Shown here in pieces: positions 53,279 to 61,620 of a stretch of DNA of 64,000 bases (positions within the stretch are counted from its first letter, which is position 1; every line of letters starts with the position of its first letter). The stretch spans positions 663,982 through 727,981 of the forward strand of contig KK106985.1 of assembly GCA_000611775.1 (NCBI GenBank). Reading direction: 5' to 3'. The translations under genes and the position numbers were made by a program. The stretch comes from Umbilicaria muhlenbergii (lineage: Eukaryota; Ascomycota; Lecanoromycetes; Umbilicariales; Umbilicariaceae). Below the pieces are notes generated by a model. That model ran no database searches. It was given only the letters and a program-made list of their open reading frames with translations, and had not been told where the DNA came from.

Positions 53279-53549
53279 TGTAAGAGGCGGGGTGTATGAC
53301 AGAGCGTCATAGCAGTGTTTGAACAGGGTGTCATAGACAAAAGTCATGATAAGGTCAATGCAGTGATTATACATCTTCTATTCAGTGGCAAAACTGATCA
53401 CTGAGGAAGCAGGTTTCCAAACCTCCTTGTGAAGAGTTTTCACTTGATGCCAAGGCGCTAGGCGCTGAGTCATCATATCTATATAATGTCGTACTATAGT
53501 GTCGTACTATAGTGTTGTACTGTCATACTATTATATGGTGGCTCTGACA
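53279..53549 (-). repeat. 5' LTR of gypsy I
   Basis: Partner of 45078-45348 at the same length of 271 bp, followed by the CACAC target duplication. Confidence 0.92.
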
Positions 53550-54353
53550 CACACTCATGATGATGAGCCTGCTGCATATGAGCTGACAGTGAGATATCAT
53601 CATGACATCACATAAAGCAGAACTTCTTATCAAAGATATCACTTAAAAGCAGAACTTCCTATCAAAGACATCACTTAAAAATAAATACTTGACTTTTTTT
53701 AAATATTAAATAATTTTTTTTTCCTCTGCTTCTTTATCTCTTTCTGAAGATGTCAATCATCATGAGCTTATTTATTAATGATGACGCCTCAGAGCCCTCC
53801 TCATCACACTGAGCATGAAGATTGACAGACTTGCTCAGCAGAGGTGAGTCTTTATCATTGTTCATAATCATGAGTTTAATTATTTAAATATTGATGAGCT
53901 ATATACATTATGTTAGCATTCATATGATGTATGACAGGAAGTATGACACTGCAAAGAATGTTAAACTGTGAGTTGCAAGCTTCATAACACTCTCTTCATG
54001 AGGTGAACACCTCTGCAATGAGAATGATGTCATGAAGTCATCAAGTCACTCAATGAGCTGCAGAAAAAGCTGTGAGATGTATGACAACATGTCATAAAAC
54101 AAATGATGAAGAATACACACAAAGGAGAGGCATTTTGAACTTACAGTAAATATGATTATTTTGATGTTTATCTTATGAAGAAAGCTTACTGCCAGGTATG
54201 ATATCATCACAATTAAGTGAGAGCATGTGATCAGCTTTACTTTAATGTAGTCTCAATGCACTCACTCTACAACCTCAACTGTTACAACATCATAATGAAG
54301 TTTATGAGCGGGCAGTTGACTTCAAGAATGATGTCATGAGAAGAGAAATACTG
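53550..54353 (+). other. Remainder of the H accessory region
   Basis: Resumes H after the I insertion. It is the inverted, more decayed counterpart of about 45350-46135. An AT-rich tract near 53690-53740 has no counterpart in I. No gene is visible. Confidence 0.7.
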
Positions 54354-54598
54354 TGTTAAAGTCATCATATAATAATATAACAATATGACATTATATAAAC
54401 ATGATGACTCAGCGCCTAGCGCCTTGACATCAAGTGAAAACTCTTCACAAGGAGGTTCAAAAACCTGCTTCCTCAGTGATCAGTTTTTGCCACTGAATAG
54501 AAGACATATAATCATTGCATTGACTTATCATGACTCTACTGCTTATAACACCTCATTCAACACCCCTATGATGACCGTCATACACCCAGCCCCTTACA
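54354..54598 (+). repeat. 3' LTR of gypsy H
   Basis: Inverted copy (about 245 bp) of the I LTRs, ending with the complement of TGTAAGGGGCTGGGTG. It marks the right edge of the whole nested block; immediately beyond it the base composition changes. Confidence 0.85.
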
Positions 54599-55365
54599 GT
54601 ATTAAAATTTATTAATTCACTGCTGAGCAAACATCATTAAGACAAAGGTTTAAAGCAGAGGTTCTAATGAGAAAAGTATTACATTATGAGTATATATATA
54701 TTTAAGCTTAGTGAAAAACCTTTAAACATGTATATTAATAACTCAAAAGCTTCAAGTTTTTGCTTTTTTCCTTATATTTATTTTATTTAATTCTGAACTG
54801 ATATTTAGTTAATGTAATAATATACTTATTTAACCTTTAAATAATTATTCTATTCAACAGCCTTCATATACATTGCCTTAAATGTTGACTTTAGAAGCTC
54901 ATTATGCACGGTCAGCTTTTACAAACATTGTCATAAGGAAGAGATTAAGGATGGAAATCAGGAAGAGGGTTGAGGAGATATTAAAAGAAATATTTAAAAC
55001 TGTACAATTTTGACATCAATAGCAGCTGCCAAAAAAAATTTGACAAAATAAGCTGATCAGAGAGTTTTCTCTCACAAATGTATTGCTAGATTACTAGCCA
55101 GTGTCATAGTCTTAGACTGCATACACTTAATGAAGAAATAAATAATAAAATAGACTAGCGCGCCTTGAATGGCAGTGGGTCTCAGATCTCCGTAGATACC
55201 TTAATCTGTGACTTACTCTGACTTAAATATATCAAAGGTGAATTCTAAACCTTTGAGTCTCTTCCATCTAACCTCACCTGGCCCGGCTCAGCTGAATCAG
55301 CCGCTATTGTGCTTTGCGGATTTGCCTTCCACGCCAAGTCTAGACCTGTGCTGGCAGCGGAGGAA
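54599..55365. other. Spacer between the repeat block and the transposon
   Basis: AT-rich to about 55150 with TATA/ATTT runs but without the TGA/TCA excess of the block (CCA and TGG words return). GC-normal after that. No open frame with recognisable features was found. The 78-codon stretch at 55208-55444 overlaps the transposon end and looks fortuitous. Confidence 0.6.
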
Positions 55366-55400
55366 CGGCTTGTCTCGGGGCCGTCAGACGTCGGCGTCCA
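55366..55400 (+). repeat. Left terminal inverted repeat of the MULE
   Basis: 35 bp, starting CGGCTTGTCTCGGGG, the exact reverse complement of 56966-57000. The 9 bp target duplication lies directly outside it. Confidence 0.92.
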
Positions 55401-55714
55401 CACCAAAACCAATTCGGCTACTCGGCGCCACCTGGCCAGGGTGAGCCAGCCCGTTTACATTCTAAATTATTAGCGAAAAACTAGACTTCGCTAGGCAGCT
55501 GGTGTCGCCACACCGCCTTGATTTTTCGATTTCGTTTTTCGGCCTTGGTTTTCGGCCATGCAGACCGCCTCATTCTGGACGTTCCATATGTAGGTAAATT
55601 CATTATATGGCAGTTTAACTAACATGAACATAGAGATCTCCACCTCACTGCCGCCGCCCCCGCCGCCGCCCCAGCTCCCACATAACAGCTGGCTCGTCGA
55701 CGCCGCTGTCGCCA

Positions 55715-56656
55715 CTACCCTTCCCCNNNNNNNNNNNNNNNNNNNNNNNNNNNNNNNNNNNNNNNNNNNNNNNNNNNNNNNNNNNNNNNCCGCTGCTGCT
55801 GCTTCTGCTTTTCCTGCTCCTTCGCCTTCTTCTCCTCCTGCTTCACTTGCTCCTTCGCCGCCCTCTCCTTCCCCTTTGCCTGCTCCTTTGCTGCCTTCTC
55901 TTGCTCCTGCATCTGCTCCTTTGTCTGCCTGTTCTTCTTTCTTTCCTCCTTCTCCAGGGCTTCCTTTACTCGTTGGATCTCTCGCGCGGTTTGTGAGGCG
56001 ACCTTTCTGCTTGGTTTCTTGGTTCTGGAAGACTGCCTGGTGTAAGGGGGTGGCTCCTCTGGCTCACCGTCGCTGGAGGAGGAGGAGGAGGAAGAGGAGG
56101 AGGAAGGGTGAGAAGGCTCCTGCTCATCATTGAAGAGCTCAGGGGAGTCTGGAGGAGGCTGGGGAGGCTCAGAGGAAGTGAAGAAGCCCTGCTCAGCTGG
56201 GGAAAGGGAGGTGAACGGGGTGAAGAGATTGCTGGGGAGTGAGAGGAAGGGTTGCCTGGGGGTGGAAGCCCTGCTGGCCTCCACTGAGGAGAGGTTTTGG
56301 AAGCTGTCACTGCTCACGCCGCTGTTGCTGCTGTCACTGTCCTCGCCGCCCTTGCTACCCTCCTCCTCGACATCCTGTCTCTGGCTTCGCTGCTGAGAGT
56401 ACACCCACTGTCGGGGAGACTCTGGAGGAGATCAGCTGCTGTCACTGTCGTCTTGCTGGGGCTGGGGCTGGCTTCGGGGTTGGACCCCAAGGAAGATAAC
56501 GCTGTCATCGTTGACAGGTGGTGGAGGCTGGGGCTGGCGCCGGGGCTGGACTCCCACAAAGATGATGCTGCTATCGGCAGCGTCATCATAGAAGATGAGA
56601 GGGTGGAAGCGCCTCCAACACCTTAACAAAGGCGTCAGCAATCTCGGGGGCGACAA
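55715..56656 (-). pseudogene. MULE-internal frame: SIM-like motifs, poly-Ser, charged coiled coil
   Basis: One minus-strand frame runs from 56656 to 55715 with a single TGA at 56432-56434 and a 63 bp assembly gap near its end. The N-terminal part has two similar units, DSSIIFVGVQPR and DDSVIFLGVQPR, which resemble SUMO-interacting motifs (acidic-flanked hydrophobic cores). Then come Ser/Asp-rich and Pro-rich sequence, a serine run, a basic RTKKPSRK patch, and a long Lys/Glu/Gln stretch that predicts a coiled coil. No catalytic domain is recognised. The TGA could be CGA or TGG mutated, or the frame may have two exons or start at 56404. It could be an accessory protein of the transposon or a captured host fragment. 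Confidence 0.5.
55727..55789. other. Assembly gap (63 N)
   Basis: Sixty-three undetermined bases, bordered by a GCC/GCT-type repetitive, CAG-like coding stretch that may have defeated assembly. The true length is uncertain, so the reading frame across it is provisional. Confidence 1.
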
Positions 56657-56965
56657 AGGCTGGGGCTTGCATATTGACGATGGATTTTGTATGTAAAGGA
56701 GCTGTATTTGCTATCTGGATAATGCTATGAGGGGCCCTTTGAGGCCCTCAAGTTCCATATAATAAACCGCTTTTTTCCATTTCCCCGAAAATTTTACCCC
56801 TGAATTTCTACCCCTGAATTTCTCCGCAGTCTGACCACCCCCCCACCTTCCCAACTAAGCCCGTTTAGGCAGCTGGCTGAGCACGGTCGCCATCCTCCTG
56901 CGCCTAAAATTTGGTGTGGCGACGGTGCAGCCCGTGGCTTACACCCTACCGAGTCGGGCCTGGCT

Positions 56966-57000
56966 TGGACGCCGACGTCTGACGGCCCCGAGACAAGCCG
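56966..57000 (-). repeat. Right terminal inverted repeat of the MULE
   Basis: 35 bp, ending CCCCGAGACAAGCCG, the exact reverse complement of the left arm. It is followed by GCGGAGGAA at 57001-57009. Confidence 0.92.
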
Positions 57001-57009
57001 GCGGAGGAA

Positions 57010-57473
57010 GGACCTAGCACCTCAACAACTTTGCGCTCCGCAGATAGCAGATTATGCAGTGTAACAGAGTATCCGACCACGAATCACAATGGATTGACCG
57101 CCATACCCAGCGTGGAATGCAGCGAGTGAAAGTATGCATTGATCCGTCAGTGCGGGGAATCACTCCAGCTTGCCCACAGATCGACCTGGGATGACACTCA
57201 CAGATGAGGAGATTCGTGATGCAGAGCGAGCAACCCACAAACCCATTGGTAGAGATACATCTCCCTGCCTGCTGTTGATCGTATATGTCCCTTATGCAAG
57301 TCTGTTTGGAGGAGCTGGGTGTATGTGGCATCTGCAGTCGTTGCTAGTCGCTGGCATTGATATACTTACTCTTGCGCATTGCATTTCATCGCATTGCCTC
57401 TCTCTTTCAGCCGACGTTCTGCCATCTCTCTTGCTTCGTCTTCCTTGAACGGATTCCATTCTGAACCTTCAAC
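57010..57473. promoter_or_regulatory. Upstream region of the permease gene
   Basis: 464 bp between the transposon's target duplication and the permease start, with no gene visible. A pyrimidine-rich stretch (CTCTCTCTTTCAG.. to ..CTTCGTCTTCC, about 57390-57450) lies just upstream of the ATG, as is common at fungal transcription starts. Individual control sites cannot be assigned from sequence alone. Confidence 0.4.
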
Positions 57474-59495
57474 ATGGTGACCATGAGGACTCACGCTAGC
57501 TCCGAGCTCAAGAGTTTCAGCGGAGACGATTCTAGGCCGAAAGTCACAGAAAAATTCAAGCATTCTGGCGGTGACTCTCCATCAACCGATACTGCGTCTG
57601 CTTCTACTCAAGATCAGAGAGACATGTGGCGTGTTGGGAAAGAGCAAGAGTTTAGGGTTTAGAAGCGTCGCCCTTGGCGCTCAATCCTACTTGCTGATAA
57701 GTCGCAGAGGAACTTTCGCATTATCTCTACCATTGGATTTACTAGCTGTGTCATGGGGACTTGGGAGATTCTACTGGCGCATGCTCCTCCAATGTCACCC
57801 GTTGAAGGGTTAGTCCCAATCGCTAACTTTATGCCGCAGAGCAAACACCCAAGGATTGATAGCTGGAGGATTGGCTGGCTTGTTCTGGTCGTTGTGTTGG
57901 GCTTATACCGGGCAACTGTTCATCGTCCTCTCTTTAGCAGAGATGTCGTCTATGTGTGTTAAATCCGCGTCCACTGAAGCGAATACTCAATGCTTTCAGG
58001 GCACCAACTGCCGGCGGTCAGTATCACTGGGTTTCCGAGTTTGCCCCACGACGATATCAGAAGTTTTTGAGCTATACATCTGGTATGATCCTATGGACTG
58101 GTCGATGCAAGATGTCTTTCTTCTTATCGCTCGTTAGGCTGGCTCGCGACCATTGCCTGGCAAAGTTTCATTGCCATCGACTCATACATCGTAGGGGAGA
58201 TTATTCAGGGCATCATTGTTCTGAACAACCCAACATATGTACCCCAGCGCTGGCAGGGCACGCTTTTCATCTTTGCGTCTGTGATTGGCATGTCGATGTT
58301 TAACATATTCGCTGCGAAACAATTACCACTGGCGGAGGCTATTTTCGCGGCCTTTCACGTCTTGGCCTTCTTCCCCGTCATCGTGGTCTTGTGGGTTTTC
58401 GCCCCCAAGCAATCGGCGCGCGCTGTTTTTACGCAATTTACGGACAACGGTGCAGGATGGAGTTCCACAGCTTTGACGGTCATGGTGGGCCAGGTCTCTA
58501 CTATGTTTGTTGTTCTCGGTCAGTATGCCATGTCGGCAGCCACAGCGATGAGCCACTTGTTTTTCCCTTTAGCTCGGGAAAGTTAACGGCAATCATAGGT
58601 TCTGATTCGGTGGCGCACATGTGTTTGTATATCTATCCGTCACATCAAGGAGTACCACTGATCCTCCAGTAGCGGAAGAAATCAAAGACGCCAGCGTCAT
58701 TGTACCTCAAAGTATGGTGTGGAGTTTTCTGCTCAACGTACCTTTCGCATTTGGCATTTTAATCACCTACCTGTTCTGCATCGGAGATGTTCAGGATGCC
58801 ATCAGCTCCGCGACCGGCTTTCCATTCATTTACGTCTTCCACAATGCAACAGGCACAACTGCAGCTGCAACCGTTCTTACACTTGTATTACTCATCTTGA
58901 TCACTATGATAACGACCAGCTCTCTTGCCTCGACATCCCGACAGACTTTCGCTTTCGCTCGAGATAACGGGCTCCCATTCTCCAAGTGGCTGGCACGCGT
59001 TAGTCCTCACTTCCACTTGTTTATTGCGCCTAGGGCTGAAATTGTTTTTCTATCCAGGTTCATCCGTCATTCCAGGTTCCAGTAAACTCGATTATTTCCA
59101 CCTGCCTGTATACAATGCTTTTATCTCTCATCAACATAGGCTCAAGCGTTGCATTTAACGCCATACTCTCGCTCTCGACAACAGCGCTCATGGCAACCTA
59201 CATCATCTCTATTGGGTGTGTTACTGTGAAACGAATCCGTGGAGAGCAGTTTCCCCACGCGCGTTGGAGTCTTGGCCGATTTGGGATGAGCGTCAATATC
59301 GTCGCGCTTGTCTACGCGGGCTGGGCCTTCTTCTGGAGCTTTTGGCCAAATAGCCACGACGTCACGGCGGTCAACTTCAACTGGGCGTGCGTACTCTTCG
59401 TTGGACTCTTGAGTGCCGCCGGCGTCATCTACCTTGTCCATGCACGGAAAGTGTATGAAGGACCGGTAGCGAAGGTGGTGGGACCTACGTCATGA
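57474..59495 (+). CDS. APC-superfamily amino-acid/GABA-type permease
   Basis: This is a membrane transporter of the fungal amino acid-polyamine-choline superfamily, nearest in pattern to GABA permease/choline transporter-like proteins. The substrate is not predictable. Proposed exons: 57474-57656, 57708-57793, 57840-57953, 58000-58082, 58138-58518, 58599-58622, 58670-58998 and 59058-59495. They sum to 1638 nt, or 545 residues, a normal family length. A ~60-residue hydrophilic N-terminus is followed by about 12 hydrophobic segments. Family words seen are TIGFTSCVMGTWE, TAGGQYHWVSEFAP (spanning an intron), QSFIAIDSYIVGEIIQG, EEIKDASVIVP and STSRQTFAFARDNGLPFS. All other splice sites are GT..AG with good family continuity. 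Intron 2 is least certain: donor GTCACC at 57794 (46 bp intron) or GTTAGT at 57809 (31 bp, very short); both keep frame. Exon 6 is only 24 bp. The start has A at -3, and a second Met lies three codons on. It is intact despite its nearness to the repeat block. Confidence 0.88.
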
Positions 59496-60108
59496 TAAGA
59501 TCTGCTGGGGGCAGGAAGCCGCTATGTAGCTAAATGGTCGCGGCGGGAAGGTAAGACAATGATAGCGAGGTCAAGCCGACTTAGACTGTATTACTACGGT
59601 TCTCCCAAAGTGGCTCTTGTGTGGTGGGACATTGAGCTTTTTCCGGCCGACCATGACGCCTCAATGAAAAGGTTATCTATCCCGTTCGGACTTTCCTCGG
59701 TGATTGAGACCATTCCACGAATTTCTATTAAGATCGACTGTATTACAGCTAAATCATTTTACCCGAAAGGGTCAAACGCTTCAGCGTGTTACAAGAAGTT
59801 AAGGGAAATCCTACCTCAGCCGTTCGGCGGCCTGGGTTGGGTGAGTAGCTTGGATAGTCTCGCAGGGAATGGTCATAAGAGGTGATGTCTGTAACGTCAG
59901 TGGTGTATGGATAATAATGAGATTTACATAAAATATTTGGTAGTCTGACGATATGTCGACAAATTCTGTTCTGTTCGCACGAGGGAAGCAAACTTAGGGT
60001 GAGCTGGTGTTTGATGCAGATGCTTTTGCCGATAATATCTATTGAATGTATCTCCCCAACATTGCAGCTCAAGTGGCGTAACAGCTAGTGAAGTAGTCAT
60101 GACGCCCT
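59496..60108. other. Convergent intergenic region
   Basis: 613 bp between the permease stop and the GFA-gene stop. It holds the 3' untranslated regions of both. Open frames here on either strand (for example 59559-59885 +, 59749-60072 -) have no family words, no supporting introns and atypical composition, so I leave them out. Confidence 0.6.
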
Positions 60109-60974
60109 TTACTCCTCCTTTTTGTCGCCCTTGGCCTCGTCTTGCTCTGCCTCTTCACGCTTCCGCTTCTTCAGCTCCGGCGGGCTGTCCTCGATGAGCT
60201 CGCTTTCATTGTTGATCCCCGTCCACTTTGGCTTTCCGTCCGGAATATCCACCACGCGCTGACCGTAGAACATGTGACATCTAGTATAGTGTTAGAGGGT
60301 AGTCGCGCAAGGGGGTAGAGGCATGAAGGGTAACGTACGTGGGGGCAAAGTTCTGTTTGTCTTCCTTGGACTTGAAGTGGATGAGTGGTGGGAAGAGCAG
60401 GATCATATTTCGGCCCTCATCCATGATAGGTGAGCGACAGTAGGCGCAGCTGACTTTGCAAGGGAGCTTATGCACGGTGGTCTTCTCGGAGCTGTCATAC
60501 CAGCCCAGGTCGTGGTGGCCGTGGGTGAAGTTGATGTCGTCCTTGTGGAAGATGGCGGCCCATTGAAAGGGAGCACCTGGTGATGTGGATCAGTCTGCCT
60601 GGAAGGCAAGGGGATCGAGAGCGCGAGAAGGGCAGGCGCTCACCGTGCAAAGTCTGGCAAGTGGTACAATGGCAGTACTTTGCATCCAAAGGCTTGTCCC
60701 TGCTCAATTGATACTTGACTCTGCCGCAATGGCAGCCTCCCTCGTAACGGGCGTTGAAGTTCGGGTCGTTCTCGTGTACCTTGTACGGCGCGCGATATTT
60801 CCAATCATCGAGGCCCATTCTAGCGGATGAGGTGTGGAATGGAGCAGTGAGCACGCGAGCAGCTGGAGACGTCAATGGAGTTGGAAACGGTCGTGTTCGG
60901 AGGCTGACGTCAGTCAAGGCAGAGAGAAGATTGTTTTTGTTGATGCACTTGTAGCTGAGCAGTCTCACGCTCAT
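60109..60974 (-). CDS. GFA/CENP-V-type zinc-binding protein (Mss4-like fold)
   Basis: Three exons, 60974-60644, 60576-60339 and 60280-60109, sum to 741 nt, or 246 residues. The introns (67 and 58 bp) have GTGAGC..CAG and GTACGT..TAG ends with a CTAAC branch-like site in the second. The zinc ligands expected of the GFA (glutathione-dependent formaldehyde-activating-like, DUF636) domain are all present: C81/C83 (GGCHCG), C101/C103/C106 (CHCTTC) and C154/C157 (CAYC). The family binds zinc; enzymatic activity is known for few members, so the substrate is open. Residues 1-52 are Arg/Ser/Leu-rich with one acidic residue and end in FHTSSARM, resembling a mitochondrial presequence. Starting at Met53 (60818) would give a 194-residue cytosolic form. 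The C-terminus is Lys/Glu-rich. It is convergent with the permease and independent of it. Confidence 0.88.
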
Positions 60975-61620
60975 ACTCGTAAGGTATCTCTGGACTTACA
61001 CCTATGTATACCAGAGAAAGGAAAAGGGGGGGGAGATGCTGGACGCGTCTCTTATGAGGCCCGTGTCATTCTCGTCACGGGCCTACGGTACCTCTACTAC
61101 GTAGCCGCCTGCACAGGCAGGCAGGCAATGCACTGGAATTGTGACGCCATGGAGGCCGACGTTGACGTAACTACTACGATGTACTGCTGTTGAGCTCTGC
61201 CGACTAGACCCCGGAAGGCCTAGACTGATCTGACTGCAGGGGCCTGAGGCATCTCCCGCCGCCCTTAGCATCTCCCCGCCCGATTAGCGAGCACTGGGCA
61301 GCTTGGGGTCCTCCCCCTGAGCCCCACCGTCAGCTCGCCCAATTACCTTCCTCTTTCCTCCTTCCTCCCCCTGACGAGCTACCCCCGTGTTGGAAGAGTA
61401 CAACACAAGGTACTCGCACCTGAGTAGTCTGGAATATCTTAGAAGACAGCTCCCTTCTACCCGTGATACTCTTTCAATAGTCCAACACAGAAGCTGTATC
61501 TTTACTCCCACTCCTACTCTTGCATCGAATATCTATCAACACCCCAAACGCTCAAAACCTCACAGCAGTGCCTGCGCCTCCGCTGGGGCCATTCCTAGAA
61601 CATTTACGAGATATTCGATC
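60975..61620. promoter_or_regulatory. Intergenic region upstream of the GFA gene
   Basis: 646 bp containing the GFA-gene promoter (transcribed leftward) and the 3' end of the phosphatase gene. I see a G-run (GGGGGGG near 61025) and a CAGGCAGGCAGGC repeat near 61112, but no gene. Open frames here are short and overlap on both strands. Confidence 0.45.

Larger units (their letters stand above)
45078..53549 (-). mobile_element. I: Ty3/gypsy fossil with both LTRs, youngest-looking copy
   Basis: Two 271 bp LTRs (45078-45348 and 53279-53549) and a perfect CACAC target duplication (45073-45077 and 53550-53554) bound the element. On the minus strand, the gag/protease region lies at about 52800-51100, RT at about 51050-50300 (open stretch 51371-50961 with AASPVMFMPKSD), RNase H at about 50050-49700 and integrase at about 49000-47900. 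A 54 bp minisatellite follows, then a 1.75 kb accessory region. Its integrase end matches H. It keeps more CpG than the other copies. It has tens of breaks. It is inserted, inverted, in the accessory region of H. Confidence 0.9.
18018..54598 (+). mobile_element. H: outermost Ty3/gypsy chromovirus relic containing A, F and I
   Basis: This plus-strand gypsy fossil enters from the left beyond element A. Visible blocks are 18018-20105 (RNase H from about 18018, a repeat-filled spacer, integrase finger and first half of the core), 43262-45077 (rest of the integrase, GPY-like region, and a chromodomain near 43960-44110) and 53550-54598 (accessory region and 3' LTR). Its integrase C-terminus closely matches that of element I (for example YADAQQLQD and YNQ.WTEITFKEGDLIL), so H and I are one family in opposite orientations. 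F interrupts the integrase and I interrupts the accessory region. It has tens of breaks. The 5' half is outside the window. It is the oldest layer by nesting. Confidence 0.8.
55366..57000. mobile_element. Mutator-like (MULE) DNA transposon, probably non-autonomous
   Basis: Perfect 35 bp terminal inverted repeats (55366-55400 and 56966-57000) are immediately flanked by a perfect 9 bp direct repeat GCGGAGGAA (55357-55365 and 57001-57009). Weaker inverted similarity continues inward, for example GTCGCCACACC near 55504 and its complement near 56913. Nine-base target duplications with long inverted repeats are the hallmark of Mutator-like elements. The 1.64 kb element has no MULE transposase that I can see. 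Instead it carries one minus-strand frame described separately. It has normal CpG content and identical termini, so it is recent and not hit by the decay seen left of 54.6 kb. It is inserted about 470 bp upstream of the permease start. Confidence 0.85.

Noticed and set aside
1-54598. Classic CpA-type RIP as in Neurospora
   Set aside because: CpA/TpG words are abundant; depletion is at CpG and CCA/TGG.
44350-54598. A third, separate truncated I-family insertion around I
   Set aside because: The inverted flanks of I rejoin with each other and with the H integrase and chromodomain to the left, so they are the 3' part of H itself.
56239-56626. Several plus-strand open frames within the MULE
   Set aside because: They are shadows of the longer minus-strand frame in GC-rich, repetitive codons.
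57474-59495. Permease as a decayed pseudogene, suggested by several frame changes
   Set aside because: Every frame change coincides with a GT..AG intron of 46-80 bp (one ambiguous), and the joined exons are a multiple of three with continuous family motifs.
59559-59885. 108-codon plus-strand open frame after the permease
   Set aside because: No recognisable family words, it overlaps an opposite-strand frame, and it lies where 3' untranslated sequence is expected.
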